Positions 24,236-33,429 of a stretch of DNA of 42,547 bases are shown piece by piece. The DNA lies in the NCBI RefSeq assembly GCF_022179285.1, contig NZ_BPQO01000043.1, forward strand, positions 1 through 42,547, read 5' to 3'. The position numbers and the translations under genes are program-made. The notes under the pieces were generated by a model that was not told where the DNA came from, made no database searches, and saw only the letters and a program-made list of their open reading frames with translations. Numbering within the stretch: the first letter of the stretch is position 1; every line of letters starts with the position of its first letter. Source of the DNA: Methylobacterium hispanicum. GTDB taxonomy: Bacteria; Pseudomonadota; Alphaproteobacteria; Rhizobiales; Beijerinckiaceae.

Positions 24236-27200
24236 TCAGCCCGCCGGGATGCCATGGGCTGCCGAAGCGTCGGCTTGACCGTCTCTCGTCCCCCTTGCCC
24301 GACGCGACGGGAAGGCCCGCGCGACCAGCACGTAGAGGAGCGGCGTGACGAACACGGCGAGCACGGTCGCGGTGACCATGCCGCCGAGCACGCCGGTGCC
24401 GATGGCCCGCTGGCTGTTCATGCTGGCGCCCGTCGCGACGGCGAGCGGCATCACGCCGAGGATGAAGGCGAGCGAGGTCATCACGATGGGCCGGAAACGC
24501 AGTTCGCACGCCTCCAAAGCCGCCTCGTGCAGGGACCGTCCCTGTGCCACGAGGTCCTTAGCCACCTCGATGATCAGGATGGCGTTCTTCGCCGTCAGGC
24601 CGATCACCGTGATCAGGCCGACCTTGAAGTAGACGTCGTTCGGCATGTCCCGCAGCAGCATGGCGAAGACCGCGCCGACGACGCCGGTCGGCACCACCAG
24701 GAGGACGGCGAGCGGGATCGACCAGCTCTCGTAGAGCGCCGCGAGGCAGAGGAAGACGCAGAACAGCGCCAGCGCGAGCAGAAAGATGGCCTGGGAGCCG
24801 GAGAGCTTCTCCTGCAGCGACTGCCCGGTCCAAGCGAAGTCGAAGCCCGGCGGCAGTTGCTTGGCGAGCCGCTCCATCTCGGCCATGGCATCGCCGCTGG
24901 CGTAGCCCGGCGCGGCGGTCCCCGAGATCTTGATGCTCGGGTAGCCATCGAAGCCAACGACCTGCGAGGGACCCATCGTCCATTCGACCCGCGCGAAGGA
25001 TTGCAGCGGCACCATCTGGCCCTTGGCGTTGCGGACGTGCAAGTCGAGGAGATCCTCGGCCGTCATGCGCCGGGACGCCTCGGCCTGGACGATGACCCGC
25101 TGCATCCGTGCCTGGTTGGGGAAGTCGTTGACGTAGGTCGAACCGAGGCTGGTCGATAGGACGTCGTTGATGTCGGCGAAGGTGACGCCAAGCGCGTTCG
25201 CCTTCTGCCGGTCGAGGACGAGCTCGACCTGCGGCGCGGTCGGCAGGCCCTCGACGTAGACGCCCTGCAGCACCGGGCTCTGGCTCGCCGCCTTGAGCAG
25301 CTGGTTGCGCGCGGCCGCCAGCGCCGCATGGCCCTGCTGGCCCTTGTCCTGGAGGCGGAAGGCGAAGCCGCTGGAGTTGCCCAGCGAGTCGATGGCCGGC
25401 GGGGCGAGCGACATGACGATGGCGTCGGTCAGGCCGCCGAGGGCGGCGTTGGCGCGGGCGGTGATGGCATCGGCGCCGTCATTCGGCCCGCGTTCGCCCC
25501 AGGGCTTCAACCCGACGAAGTTGAGCGCCGCGTTCTGGCCCTGGCCGGAGAAGCCGAAGCCGAGCAGCAGGGTCTGGCTGTCGATGCCGGGCTCGCGGGC
25601 GAAGTGCTCCTCAATGCGCTTCGCCACGTCGAGCGTGCGCCCGGTGGCCGATTCCGGAGGTGTTTGCGCGTCGACGATGACGTAGCCCTGGTCCTCGACC
25701 GGCAGGAAGCTCGTCGGCAGGCGCAGGTAGCCCCAGCCGAGAGCGGCGACGATGACCGCATAGACGAGGAGCGCCCGCACCGGCCGGCGCAGCAGGCCCG
25801 CGACACCGGACCGATAGGCCAGCGTGCCGGCCCGGAAGCGGTGGTTGAACCAGCCGAAGAAGCCGCCCTTGTCGTGGCCGTGGCCGGCCGCGACGGGCTT
25901 CAGGAGGGTCGCGCACAGCGCCGGCGTCAGCGACAGCGCCAGGAAGGCCGAGAAGGCGATGGAGGTCGCCATGCTGGCCGCGAATTGCCGGTAGATGACG
26001 CCGACCGAGCCGGGGAAGAAGGCGAGCGGCACGAACACCGCCACCAGCACCGAGGTGATGCCGACGATGGCCCCGGTGATCTGGCCCATCGCCTTGCGGG
26101 TCGCCTCCCGCGGCGGCAGTCCCTCCTCGGCCATGATGCGCTCGACGTTCTCCACCACGACGATGGCGTCGTCGACGAGAATGCCGATGGCCAGCACCAT
26201 GCCGAACATGGTGAGCACGTTGATCGAGAAGCCGGCGACGAGCAGCGCGCCGCAGGTGCCGAGCAGCGCGACCGGCACGACGATGGTCGGGATCAGGGTG
26301 TAGCGGACGTTCTGCAGGAACAGGAACATCACCGCGAAGACCAGGGCCATCGCCTCGGCGAGGGTCATCAGCACCTTACTGATCGAGACCTCGACGAAGG
26401 GCGTGGTGTCGTAAGGCACCGTCACGCTGACGTTGGCCGGCAGCGTGCGCTGGAGCTGGGTGATCTTGGTCCGCACACCTTGCGCGGCCGAGAGCGCATT
26501 GGCGCCCGGCGCGAGCTGGATGCCGATGCCGGCGGCGGGGCGCCCGTCGAGCCGCGTCTGCATCGCGTAGGACTGGGCGCCGAGCTCGACCTCGGCGACA
26601 TCGCGCAGCCGCACCAGCGAGCCGTCCGGGTTGGCGCGCAGCACGGTCTCACCGAACTCGGCGACCGTGGCGAACTGGCCCCTCACCAAGACGTTGCCGG
26701 CGATGCGCTGGTCCGGCGTGGCCGGCTGGGCGCCGACGATGCCCGAGGTGACCTGGGCGTTCTGCGCGCCCACCGCGGCCGTGACGTCGCCCGGCGTCAT
26801 CCCGAACCCCACGAGCTTGACCGGGTCGATCCAGATGCGCAGCGCCTTCTCGGAGGAGAACAGGGTGGCGCGGCCCACGCCCGGCACCCGCCGCAGCTCG
26901 CCCAGCAGGCGGCGGGCGGCGAGGTCGCCGAGATCGACCTCGCCCAGCGAGCCGTCCTTCGACGACACGGTGACGAACTGGAGGAAGCTGGTGCTCGCCT
27001 CCTCGACGACGACGCCCTGCTGGGTCACCGCCCGGGGCAGCCGCGCCTCGACGCGCTTGATCCGGTTCTGCACCGCGACCGTCGCCTTCGACGGATCCGA
27101 GCCCGGCGCGAACGAGGCCATGATCGACGCCATGCCCGATGTGTCGCTGGTCGACTCGAAGTACATCAGCCCCGGGATGCCGTTGAGCTCCTCCTCGATG

Positions 27201-27391
27201 ATGCGGGTGACGCCGTCGTAGAGCCGCTCCGGTGGCGCGCCCGGATATGTCGCGCTCACCTGGACCGTGACGGGGGCCACGTCCGGGTATTGCGAGACCG
27301 GCAGAAAGGCGATGGAGATCGCGCCCACCAGCATGACGAAGATGGAGATCGCCCAGGCGAAGATCGGGCGGTCGATGAAGAAGCGGGTCAT
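24236..27391 (-). CDS. RND multidrug efflux permease, HAE1 family (AcrB/MexB-like)
   Basis: 1051 residues, normal for the family. It starts MTRFFIDRPIFAWAISI (first membrane helix) and has two large periplasmic loops and twelve expected membrane segments. The proton-relay pair Asp407-Asp408 (ILVDDAIVVVENVER) is at exactly the AcrB positions, and the Lys of GLTAKNAILIIE in helix 10 is present. The first loop has the VSATYPGAPPE and NRIKRVEARLP segments typical of HAE1 pumps. It uses the proton gradient to export hydrophobic or amphiphilic compounds in a trimer. It follows the adaptor gene by 21 bases. No outer-membrane channel gene is nearby, so a TolC/OprM-type protein from elsewhere must complete the pump. 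Confidence 0.95.
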   Translation of the reverse strand: MTRFFIDRPIFAWAISIFVMLVGAISIAFLPVSQYPDVAPVTVQVSATYPGAPPERLYDGVTRIIEEELNGIPGLMYFESTSDTSGMASIMASFAPGSDPSKATVAVQNRIKRVEARLPRAVTQQGVVVEEASTSFLQFVTVSSKDGSLGEVDLGDLAARRLLGELRRVPGVGRATLFSSEKALRIWIDPVKLVGFGMTPGDVTAAVGAQNAQVTSGIVGAQPATPDQRIAGNVLVRGQFATVAEFGETVLRANPDGSLVRLRDVAEVELGAQSYAMQTRLDGRPAAGIGIQLAPGANALSAAQGVRTKITQLQRTLPANVSVTVPYDTTPFVEVSISKVLMTLAEAMALVFAVMFLFLQNVRYTLIPTIVVPVALLGTCGALLVAGFSINVLTMFGMVLAIGILVDDAIVVVENVERIMAEEGLPPREATRKAMGQITGAIVGITSVLVAVFVPLAFFPGSVGVIYRQFAASMATSIAFSAFLALSLTPALCATLLKPVAAGHGHDKGGFFGWFNHRFRAGTLAYRSGVAGLLRRPVRALLVYAVIVAALGWGYLRLPTSFLPVEDQGYVIVDAQTPPESATGRTLDVAKRIEEHFAREPGIDSQTLLLGFGFSGQGQNAALNFVGLKPWGERGPNDGADAITARANAALGGLTDAIVMSLAPPAIDSLGNSSGFAFRLQDKGQQGHAALAAARNQLLKAASQSPVLQGVYVEGLPTAPQVELVLDRQKANALGVTFADINDVLSTSLGSTYVNDFPNQARMQRVIVQAEASRRMTAEDLLDLHVRNAKGQMVPLQSFARVEWTMGPSQVVGFDGYPSIKISGTAAPGYASGDAMAEMERLAKQLPPGFDFAWTGQSLQEKLSGSQAIFLLALALFCVFLCLAALYESWSIPLAVLLVVPTGVVGAVFAMLLRDMPNDVYFKVGLITVIGLTAKNAILIIEVAKDLVAQGRSLHEAALEACELRFRPIVMTSLAFILGVMPLAVATGASMNSQRAIGTGVLGGMVTATVLAVFVTPLLYVLVARAFPSRRARGTRDGQADASAAHGIPAG

Positions 27392-27412
27392 GGAGGTCCG
27401 GTCCCGGCGCGG

Positions 27413-28609
27413 TCAGGGTTCTGCGGAGGCCGCGGCCGTCCGGGCGCCGTGCCAGGGCGTCGGGTTGACCGCCATGCCGGGCTGGATCTTCTGGAAGCCC
27501 TCAACGACGACCCTCTCGCCAGGCTTCAGCCCCTCCTCGACGATCCAGCCGGCATCCGTCAGCGCCCCCGCCTGCACGGGGCGCAGCGCGACGGTCCTGT
27601 CGTCGCCGACCACGAACACCTGCGCGACCCCGGCGCTGGAGCGCTGGATGGCCTGGGCCGGCACGATGACCGCGCCAGGCACCGTCCCTTGCGCGACGCG
27701 GACGCGGACGTAGGTGCCCGGCAGCAGCGCCACCTTCGGGTTCGGGAACGTCGCCCGCAGGGACACCTGCCCGGTGCCGGGGTCGACGCTCACGTCCGAG
27801 AACAGCAGCCGCCCGGCGTCGGCGTGGAGCGAGCCGTCCGGCTGGACGAGGCGCACCTCCGTTTCCTCCTTGCCCGACGCGCGCGCGGCGAGGCGGCTCG
27901 GGTCCGAGGCGGGCGCGTTGAAGTCGGCGAAGATCGGGTCGATCTGCTGGATCAGCGCGAGCTTTGTCGCCTCGCCCTGGCCCACGAGGGCGCCCTCGGT
28001 GACGAGGGCCCGGCCGATGCGGCCGGCGATGGGCGCGCGCACGGTGGCGTAGTCGAGGTCGATCCGGGCCCGGGCGAGATGCGCCTTGGCGCTGGCGACG
28101 TCCGCCTCCGCTTGGCGCAGGGCGGCCGTCGCGACGTCGTGCTGGGCGGTGCTGGCCGCCTGGCGCTCCAGCAGTGTCTCGGTGCGCTCCGATTGCCTCA
28201 GCGCCTGCACCCGCGCGGCCTCGGCCCGGTCGAAGGCGGCGGCCTTGGCGTCGACCTCGGCCCGGTAGACGGCGGAATCGATGCGGAAGAGGACGTCGCC
28301 CTTCCTGACGAGGCTGCCTTCCTCGAAGGCGCGCTCCCGGACGATGCCGGAGACCTGGGCCCGGACCTCGGCGACCCGCGTCGAGGCGAGGCGACCCGGC
28401 AGGTCGAGGGTGCGCGGCACCGTCGCCGCCTCGACGGTCACCGTGGTGACCGGCGTCGGCCCCGCGTCCGCTCCCGGAGCGGCCTTCCCGTCGGCGGCCC
28501 GTTCGCAGCCGGCCATGGTCAGGGCGACCAAGCCGACCGCGGCCGTCGCCGCGAGGAGGAACGAGCCAGGGGGCCGCCCGGGCATGGGGGATGGGGTCAG
28601 GCGTCGCAT
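27413..28609 (-). CDS. RND periplasmic adaptor lipoprotein (AcrA/MexA-like)
   Basis: 398 residues from ATG 28609; ATG 28636 is also possible but would overlap the upstream stop by 17 bases. A lipoprotein signal ends in a lipobox (LTMAGC). The mature protein shows the membrane-fusion order: lipoyl half (RTLDLPGRLASTRVAEVRA, VRKGDVLFRID), alpha-helical hairpin (residues rich in Ala/Glu/Arg, ~125-190), second lipoyl half (DLDYATVRAPIAGRIG), beta-barrel (VRLVQPDGSL, GQVSLRATFPNP) and membrane-proximal domain. It links the permease to an outer-membrane channel. It is the first gene of the pump operon. No local regulator is adjacent. Confidence 0.93.
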   Translation of the reverse strand: MRRLTPSPMPGRPPGSFLLAATAAVGLVALTMAGCERAADGKAAPGADAGPTPVTTVTVEAATVPRTLDLPGRLASTRVAEVRAQVSGIVRERAFEEGSLVRKGDVLFRIDSAVYRAEVDAKAAAFDRAEAARVQALRQSERTETLLERQAASTAQHDVATAALRQAEADVASAKAHLARARIDLDYATVRAPIAGRIGRALVTEGALVGQGEATKLALIQQIDPIFADFNAPASDPSRLAARASGKEETEVRLVQPDGSLHADAGRLLFSDVSVDPGTGQVSLRATFPNPKVALLPGTYVRVRVAQGTVPGAVIVPAQAIQRSSAGVAQVFVVGDDRTVALRPVQAGALTDAGWIVEEGLKPGERVVVEGFQKIQPGMAVNPTPWHGARTAAASAEP

Positions 28610-28619
28610 CGCAGGCGCA

Positions 28620-29060
28620 TCACCAGCATAGGGCATGGCTTATCCAGGCCGACGGCTTGCAGGTGATGGACAGCCCGCCGCTTTGCGACGCGACGCCGCC
28701 GCGGCATGTCCGTCCCGTCGTCTGATCGAAGGAAATGCCCGTCGTGCGCCCGGCCCCCCGGCAAATCCGGTCGGCGGCCAGTCCGCAGTCCAGGGCCGTG
28801 CCGTTGTCCACGCTCGGGCAGCGGGCCTCCGAGAAGACGAGGACCGGTCCGAACGACGGCGCTCCGGCCATAGCTTCGCCGAGCGACGCGACGACGTCAG
28901 ACCAGGAGCGCTCAAGCGCCGCCAGCGGACCGTCGTCGGCACGCGTCTCCGGGACCCCTGGGATCACGGGTGTTGCCGCCGCCTCGGCGACGGAGGTCCC
29001 CAGCACTGCGGCAAGGCAGCATGTCATGGCCGAGCGGGCGCTCGATCTCGGAAACCGCAT
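28620..29060 (-). CDS. Small exported cysteine-rich protein (146 aa)
   Basis: 146 residues from ATG 29060. The frame is open upstream to 29189, but the extension is charged and would precede the signal sequence. The N-terminus (RFPRSSARSAMTCCLAAVL, then SVAEAAA) is a Sec signal with a probable cut after AEA. The mature second half contains six cysteines in short spacings (RCP, DCG, ICRG, TCRGG, TCK, LCW), which suggests disulfide bonds in the periplasm. The family is not recognised. It ends ten bases before the adaptor start on the same strand, so it may be transcribed with the pump, though a functional link is only positional. Confidence 0.68.
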   Translation of the reverse strand: MRFPRSSARSAMTCCLAAVLGTSVAEAAATPVIPGVPETRADDGPLAALERSWSDVVASLGEAMAGAPSFGPVLVFSEARCPSVDNGTALDCGLAADRICRGAGRTTGISFDQTTGRTCRGGVASQSGGLSITCKPSAWISHALCW

Positions 29061-29181
29061 CTCGAAATCCCATCGGGCCGGGCGAGGCCTCGGACGCCCG
29101 TTTCTTTGGGCGGCCGTCTGCGACGGCGGCCCCGCATCTTCGTGAACCCGTGCCATGGGGACGGGCGCAGGACCGGAGCCC

Positions 29182-29466
29182 TCAGTCATCCCAGTCGGCG
29201 TGGAAGCCGAGCGGCTCGAACGGTGGCTCGTATTCGCGCATGACGAACCGGCGGCGGTAGACGCGGTCGCATTCCGGCGGACCGTACTCGTAGCCGTCGT
29301 CGTAGACCGGCTCCGCCCGTGCCGCGGAGGCGGCGAGCGTGCCCGCGGCGAGCCCGCCGACGAAGCCAGCCGCGAATGCCCCCGACCGCCCCCGCGCCTG
29401 GGCTTCCGGGACGGCGGACGAGAACGCGACGAGCGCGGTCGCGAGGACTAAGGCTTTGTTGCGCAT
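29182..29466 (-). CDS. Small exported protein (94 aa)
   Basis: 94 residues from ATG 29466, with GAGGTG upstream. A clear signal peptide (RNKALVLATALVAFSSAVPEAQA) is followed by a Gly/Ala-rich hydrophobic stretch (SGAFAAGFVGGLAAGTLAASAA) with a glycine-zipper look. The C-terminus is rich in Tyr and Arg (YGPPECDRVYRRRFVMREYEPPFEP). Similar small exported proteins of alphaproteobacteria have this build, with a Cys/Tyr/Arg tail, but no function is known. It stands between the sensor kinase and the Cys-rich protein on the same strand. Confidence 0.78.
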   Translation of the reverse strand: MRNKALVLATALVAFSSAVPEAQARGRSGAFAAGFVGGLAAGTLAASAARAEPVYDDGYEYGPPECDRVYRRRFVMREYEPPFEPLGFHADWDD

Positions 29467-29563
29467 GGGGTTCACCTCGACTCCCGGGAGGGGAGGACGT
29501 CCCGATCCTAGCGGCCGAGGTTGCCGCAACATTACGTTCGTCGGGATCGACGGGCGGCGAGGT

Positions 29564-30889
29564 TCAGGCCTCCGCGCCTCGGAACGTGAGGGAAACCGTC
29601 AACCCGCCTCCGGGGGTCTCGTCCATCGCGACGCCTCCCCCGTGCATGGCCATGACCTGCGCGACGAGGGCGAGCCCGAGCCCCGTGCCGTCGCTCGACC
29701 GTCCTCGCGCGAACGGCTGGAGCACCTCCGACCGGATGCCGGTCTCGACCCCGTCGCCGTGGTCGATCACGCGAACGGTCCCGGGGGGACGGACCTCGAC
29801 CAGGACGGACCTTCCGGAGCGGGCGTGCTGCAGGGCGTTCCCCACGAGGTTACCGACGGCGATGCGGGCGGCGGTCTCCGATCCGGTGACGTGGACGGCG
29901 TCGCCCTCCCCGGAGAAAGCGATGTCCACGCCGGCGGCGAGCGCCGCCGGGACATGCTCGGCGGTCGTGGCGCGCGCAGCCGCCACGAGGTCGAACCGGC
30001 GCATCTCCGGACTGTCAGAGGACAGGCGTGCGATTTGCAGCAGCATCGTGACAGTGGAGGACAGCGACTGCACGTCGGCCACGAGCACCCGACGCAGGTC
30101 CGAGTCCTCCACCCGCTCCAGGCCGGTCCGCACACGGGTCAGCGGTGTCCGGAGCTCGTGCGCCGCGTTCGACAGGAACCGGCGCTGCGCGGCCGAGGCC
30201 ACGTCGATGCGCTCCAGGGCGCGGTTGAAGGCGGCCACCATCGGGACGAGTTCCCGCGGGGCCTCGCCCAACGGCAGGCGGATGCCGTGGGACCCGCCGT
30301 CGATGCGTTCCGCGGAACGCGAGACCTGGCGCACGGGTCGGGCGATCAGGGCGGGAACGGTGAGGAGGGCGACCAGGATGGTTGCGGCGGTCACGACCAG
30401 GAGCGGGATGGCCGTGTAGTTGACGTCGCGCAGGCTGCTCAACGCGGCTTGCGCGGGACTGTAGACGGCGCCCCCTACCTGGATCTGTACGGTTTTCGCG
30501 CCGAGCCGAGCCGCGATGGTCCAGTGGGTGAGACGCAGGCCATCGCCCCCGTCGAACGCCGGGCTTGGTGCCGCCGCGCCTCCGTCGCGGACCGATGCGG
30601 GCACGGGTCCGTAATGCACCCTCCCGCCCTCCGTCGTGACCACGTACCAGAGGTCAGGAAAGGCTCGCTTGATCCCGTCGAGTTCGCTCGTCGACGAGAC
30701 GACCGGCGCGCCGTCCTCGCCACGCGAGATGGAAGCCTGGATGACCTTCGCCACGTCGTACTGGGCGAAGAGGCCGTCATCGCCCTGCAGGGCACTGACC
30801 AGCGTCCAGGTGCACAGGATGGTGGCGGCGACGACGAGGCTGAGCAAGGCGGCGGCGAGCCGGGCGATGGAGGGCTGCCCGCGCGGCAT
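29564..30889 (-). CDS. Two-component sensor histidine kinase, membrane-bound
   Basis: 441 residues from ATG 30889, whose A is also the last base of the response-regulator TGA. It has a membrane segment near 10-32, a periplasmic sensor of ~130 residues, a second membrane segment (~165-188), a HAMP domain (to ~238), then HisKA with AAHELRTPL (His244) and an HATPase domain (GNLVGNALQHA, DHGDGV, GTGLGLALV). It belongs to the OmpR-partner class (EnvZ/QseC-like). The signal is unknown. It is the last gene of the run TetR - ABC exporter - response regulator - kinase, so it may sense membrane or drug stress. Confidence 0.93.
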   Translation of the reverse strand: MPRGQPSIARLAAALLSLVVAATILCTWTLVSALQGDDGLFAQYDVAKVIQASISRGEDGAPVVSSTSELDGIKRAFPDLWYVVTTEGGRVHYGPVPASVRDGGAAAPSPAFDGGDGLRLTHWTIAARLGAKTVQIQVGGAVYSPAQAALSSLRDVNYTAIPLLVVTAATILVALLTVPALIARPVRQVSRSAERIDGGSHGIRLPLGEAPRELVPMVAAFNRALERIDVASAAQRRFLSNAAHELRTPLTRVRTGLERVEDSDLRRVLVADVQSLSSTVTMLLQIARLSSDSPEMRRFDLVAAARATTAEHVPAALAAGVDIAFSGEGDAVHVTGSETAARIAVGNLVGNALQHARSGRSVLVEVRPPGTVRVIDHGDGVETGIRSEVLQPFARGRSSDGTGLGLALVAQVMAMHGGGVAMDETPGGGLTVSLTFRGAEA

Positions 30890-31560
30890 CAGCCGGCCTC
30901 CAACATATAGCCCAGGCCTCGCAGCGGCTTGATCGCCACGGAGCAGTCGGCGGCCCGCAACCGCTTCCGGAGACGGGAGATATGCGCGTCGAGGGCGTTG
31001 GACTGGATCTCGTCGTCGAAGCCGTAGGCCGCGGCTTCGAGCACCTCCCGCAAGGCGACTTGCCCGGCCCGACGGACGAGGGCTTCGAGCAGCGCGAGTT
31101 CCCTGCGCGGGACCGGGATCGGGTTGTTGGCGACGCGGACCGACCGTGCGGCGGTGTCGAAGGACAGGTTGCCGACCGTCAGCACGCCCTTTCGGTCGAC
31201 CTGGAGCCGGCGGATCACGGCCCTCGCCCGGGCGACGAGTTCGACCGGCTCGAACGGCTTCGGCACGTAGTCGTCGGCCCCGGCGTCGAGGGCCCGCGCG
31301 ATCTCGACCGGGTCGTCGAACGCGGTCAGCATCAGCACCCCCGGCCGGGGCCTGAGTTGCGCCAGGCGCGAGATCAGGGTGATCCCGTCGCCGTCCGGCA
31401 GCCTGCGGTCCAGCACGACGAGGTCGAACGGCTGGACGCCGACGGCGGCCAGCGCCTCGTCGAGGTTGTCGACGACGTCGGCGTGCCCGAGGGCGTCCGA
31501 GAGCGTGGTCTTGAGCCATGCGCTCAGTTGCGGGTCATCCTCTACGACCAGGACGCGCAA
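30889..31560 (-). CDS. OmpR-family response regulator
   Basis: 223 residues. The start is TTG at 31560, supported by GGAGG ten bases upstream; no ATG is available at the right place. Receiver domain 1-115 with acidic pair VVEDD, phosphoacceptor Asp51 (VVLDRRLPDGDG), Thr in MLTAFDD and Lys101 in VPKPFEP. The C-terminal winged helix (~125-220; RRELALLEALVRRAGQ, then AHISRLRKRL, then RGLGYML) binds direct repeats as a dimer. It overlaps the downstream kinase gene by one base (TGATG), so the pair is translationally coupled. It begins 57 bases after the ABC exporter gene on the same strand. Confidence 0.94.
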   Translation of the reverse strand: MRVLVVEDDPQLSAWLKTTLSDALGHADVVDNLDEALAAVGVQPFDLVVLDRRLPDGDGITLISRLAQLRPRPGVLMLTAFDDPVEIARALDAGADDYVPKPFEPVELVARARAVIRRLQVDRKGVLTVGNLSFDTAARSVRVANNPIPVPRRELALLEALVRRAGQVALREVLEAAAYGFDDEIQSNALDAHISRLRKRLRAADCSVAIKPLRGLGYMLEAG

Positions 31561-31617
31561 GACGGTTGAACCTCCAAGGAACGATGGCGGCAGGACGGAG
31601 CCGGCCGAAGCGGATCG

Positions 31618-33426
31618 TCACGCCGCCTTGCGAACGAGACGGGCATAGGCGCCGCTGCGGCCCAGCAGCTCGTCGTGCGTTCCGTGCTCGACTACCACCC
31701 CCCGGTCGAGCACGACGATCTGGTCGGCCCGGCGCACGGTGGACAGCCGGTGCGCGATGGTGATGGTCGTGCGGGCCCTGCCGGGACGTTCGAGGGCACG
31801 GATCATCGCCAGCTCCGTCGCGGTGTCGAGCGCGCTCGTCGCCTCGTCGAGCAGCAGCACGCGCGGGTCGCGCAGGATGGTGCGGGCGAGCGACAGGCGC
31901 TGCTTCTCGCCGCCGGAGAAGCGGTGTCCGCGCTCGCCCACCACGGTGTCGTACCCGTCCGGCAGGGCCGCGAGCACGTCGTGCAGCTGCGCCGTCCGGG
32001 CGGCGGCGTGCAAGTCCGCATCGGTGGCGTCGGGCTGGGCGAAGCGCAGGTTCTCCGCGACGCTGGCATGGAGCAGGTAGGGGTCCTGCGTGACCACGCC
32101 CAGGATGTCCGTGAGCGAGCGCAGGCTCAGGTCGCGCACGTCGACGCCGTCGTAGAGCACCGCGCCAGCATCCACGTCGTAGAGGCGGGCGAGCAGATAG
32201 CCGAGGGTGGACTTACCCGAGCCCGTGGCGCCGACGATGGCGGTGTGCGAGCCCGCCGGGATGTCGATGGTGACGCCCCGGATGGTTGCGGGTCCCGCTC
32301 GGTCGTAGGAGAACACCACGCGATCCAGCCTGATGTGGCCCGCGACCGTGGCGGGATCGAGCGTGACGGGATCGGGCCGTTCGGTGATCCCCACGGGCTT
32401 GTCGAGGTACTCGAAGATGCGCGCGAACAGGGCCCGCGTCTTCCGGACCTCGACGCCCGAGCGCAGCACCTCCTCCAGCGGGAACAGGAGCTGCTCCTGC
32501 AGGGCGATCATGGCCACCAGCGTACCGATGGTCATGGCGGTGCCCGAGGCCATCATCCAGCCGCCGAGGAGCAGGGTCAGGGCGGGCATCGCCTGGAGTA
32601 CCAGATCGATGACCGACCATTGCCACTGGCCCGCGGTGTGGGACCGGACCTCCAGGGCCGCCACCTCGCGCGACGCCCGGTCGAAGCGTTGCGTGAGGTC
32701 GAGGGTGCGTCCCATCGTGCGGGCGAGGACGATGCCGGACACGGACAGGGATTCCTGCACCGTCGACGACATCTCCGCGATCCGTCCCTGCTGCTCGTAG
32801 GTGAACGCCTCGCGCTTCCGGCCGACCCGGTCGCTGATCCAGGTCGCGAGCGGCAGGACGAGGAACGAGAGCAGGGCGAGCCGCCAGTCCAGGAGCAGCA
32901 TCGCGGCACCCGTCATGACGACCGTGCTGGCGTTCCGGGTCGCCTCGCCGGCGGTGTGGGTCACCAGCGCCTGCAAGGCGCCGATGTCGTTGGCGATGCG
33001 GGACTGGATGTCGCCGGCGCGGGTCCCCGTGAAGAACCCGAGCGAGAGCGACTGGAGGTGGGTGTACACCGCGACCCGGAGGTCGTGCATGATCGCCTGC
33101 CCGACCCTCGCGGTGACGAGGACCTGCAGCACGCCGATGCCGGACCCGACCACGGCGAGAGCGACCAAGCTGCCGGAGAGGGTGGCCAGCAACGGCAGGT
33201 CGCCCTTCGGCAGGGCCTCGTCGATGATCGCCCGGAGTAGGAACGGGGCGGCGAGCCCGGCGGCCGATGCCAAGGCGATCAGGAAGAGGACCAGCGCGAT
33301 CCGCCCCCGGTAGGGCCGGAACAGGCCGAGGATGCGCGCCACCGACACGTGCGCCGTGGCGACGTCGTCGTAGTTGGGGTCGTCCGCCCCTTCCGGTGCG
33401 AACTCGTTCGGTGAACTGTGTCTCAT
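31618..33426 (-). CDS. ABC exporter, fused membrane and ATPase domains
   Basis: 602 residues. Membrane domain ~30-340 with six expected helices, then a nucleotide-binding domain: Walker A GATGSGKST (399-407), Q-loop VVTQDPYLL, signature FSGGEKQR (503-510), Walker B VLLLDEATSALD (Asp527, Glu528) and the switch His in IAHRLS. It is a half-transporter (MsbA/LmrA-like) working as a dimer to export lipids, drugs or peptides. The start lies three bases after the stop of a TetR gene, so the two are one transcription unit and the TetR protein is the likely controller. The substrate is unknown; it may be the same compound that the TetR protein binds. Confidence 0.95.
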   Translation of the reverse strand: MRHSSPNEFAPEGADDPNYDDVATAHVSVARILGLFRPYRGRIALVLFLIALASAAGLAAPFLLRAIIDEALPKGDLPLLATLSGSLVALAVVGSGIGVLQVLVTARVGQAIMHDLRVAVYTHLQSLSLGFFTGTRAGDIQSRIANDIGALQALVTHTAGEATRNASTVVMTGAAMLLLDWRLALLSFLVLPLATWISDRVGRKREAFTYEQQGRIAEMSSTVQESLSVSGIVLARTMGRTLDLTQRFDRASREVAALEVRSHTAGQWQWSVIDLVLQAMPALTLLLGGWMMASGTAMTIGTLVAMIALQEQLLFPLEEVLRSGVEVRKTRALFARIFEYLDKPVGITERPDPVTLDPATVAGHIRLDRVVFSYDRAGPATIRGVTIDIPAGSHTAIVGATGSGKSTLGYLLARLYDVDAGAVLYDGVDVRDLSLRSLTDILGVVTQDPYLLHASVAENLRFAQPDATDADLHAAARTAQLHDVLAALPDGYDTVVGERGHRFSGGEKQRLSLARTILRDPRVLLLDEATSALDTATELAMIRALERPGRARTTITIAHRLSTVRRADQIVVLDRGVVVEHGTHDELLGRSGAYARLVRKAA

Positions 33427-33429
33427 GGC

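Noticed and set aside
25328..28666. 1112-codon plus-strand open frame opposite the RND pump and adaptor
   Set aside because: The opposite strand encodes a full AcrB-like permease and AcrA-like adaptor; this frame yields Arg/Asp/His-rich sequence with no domain.
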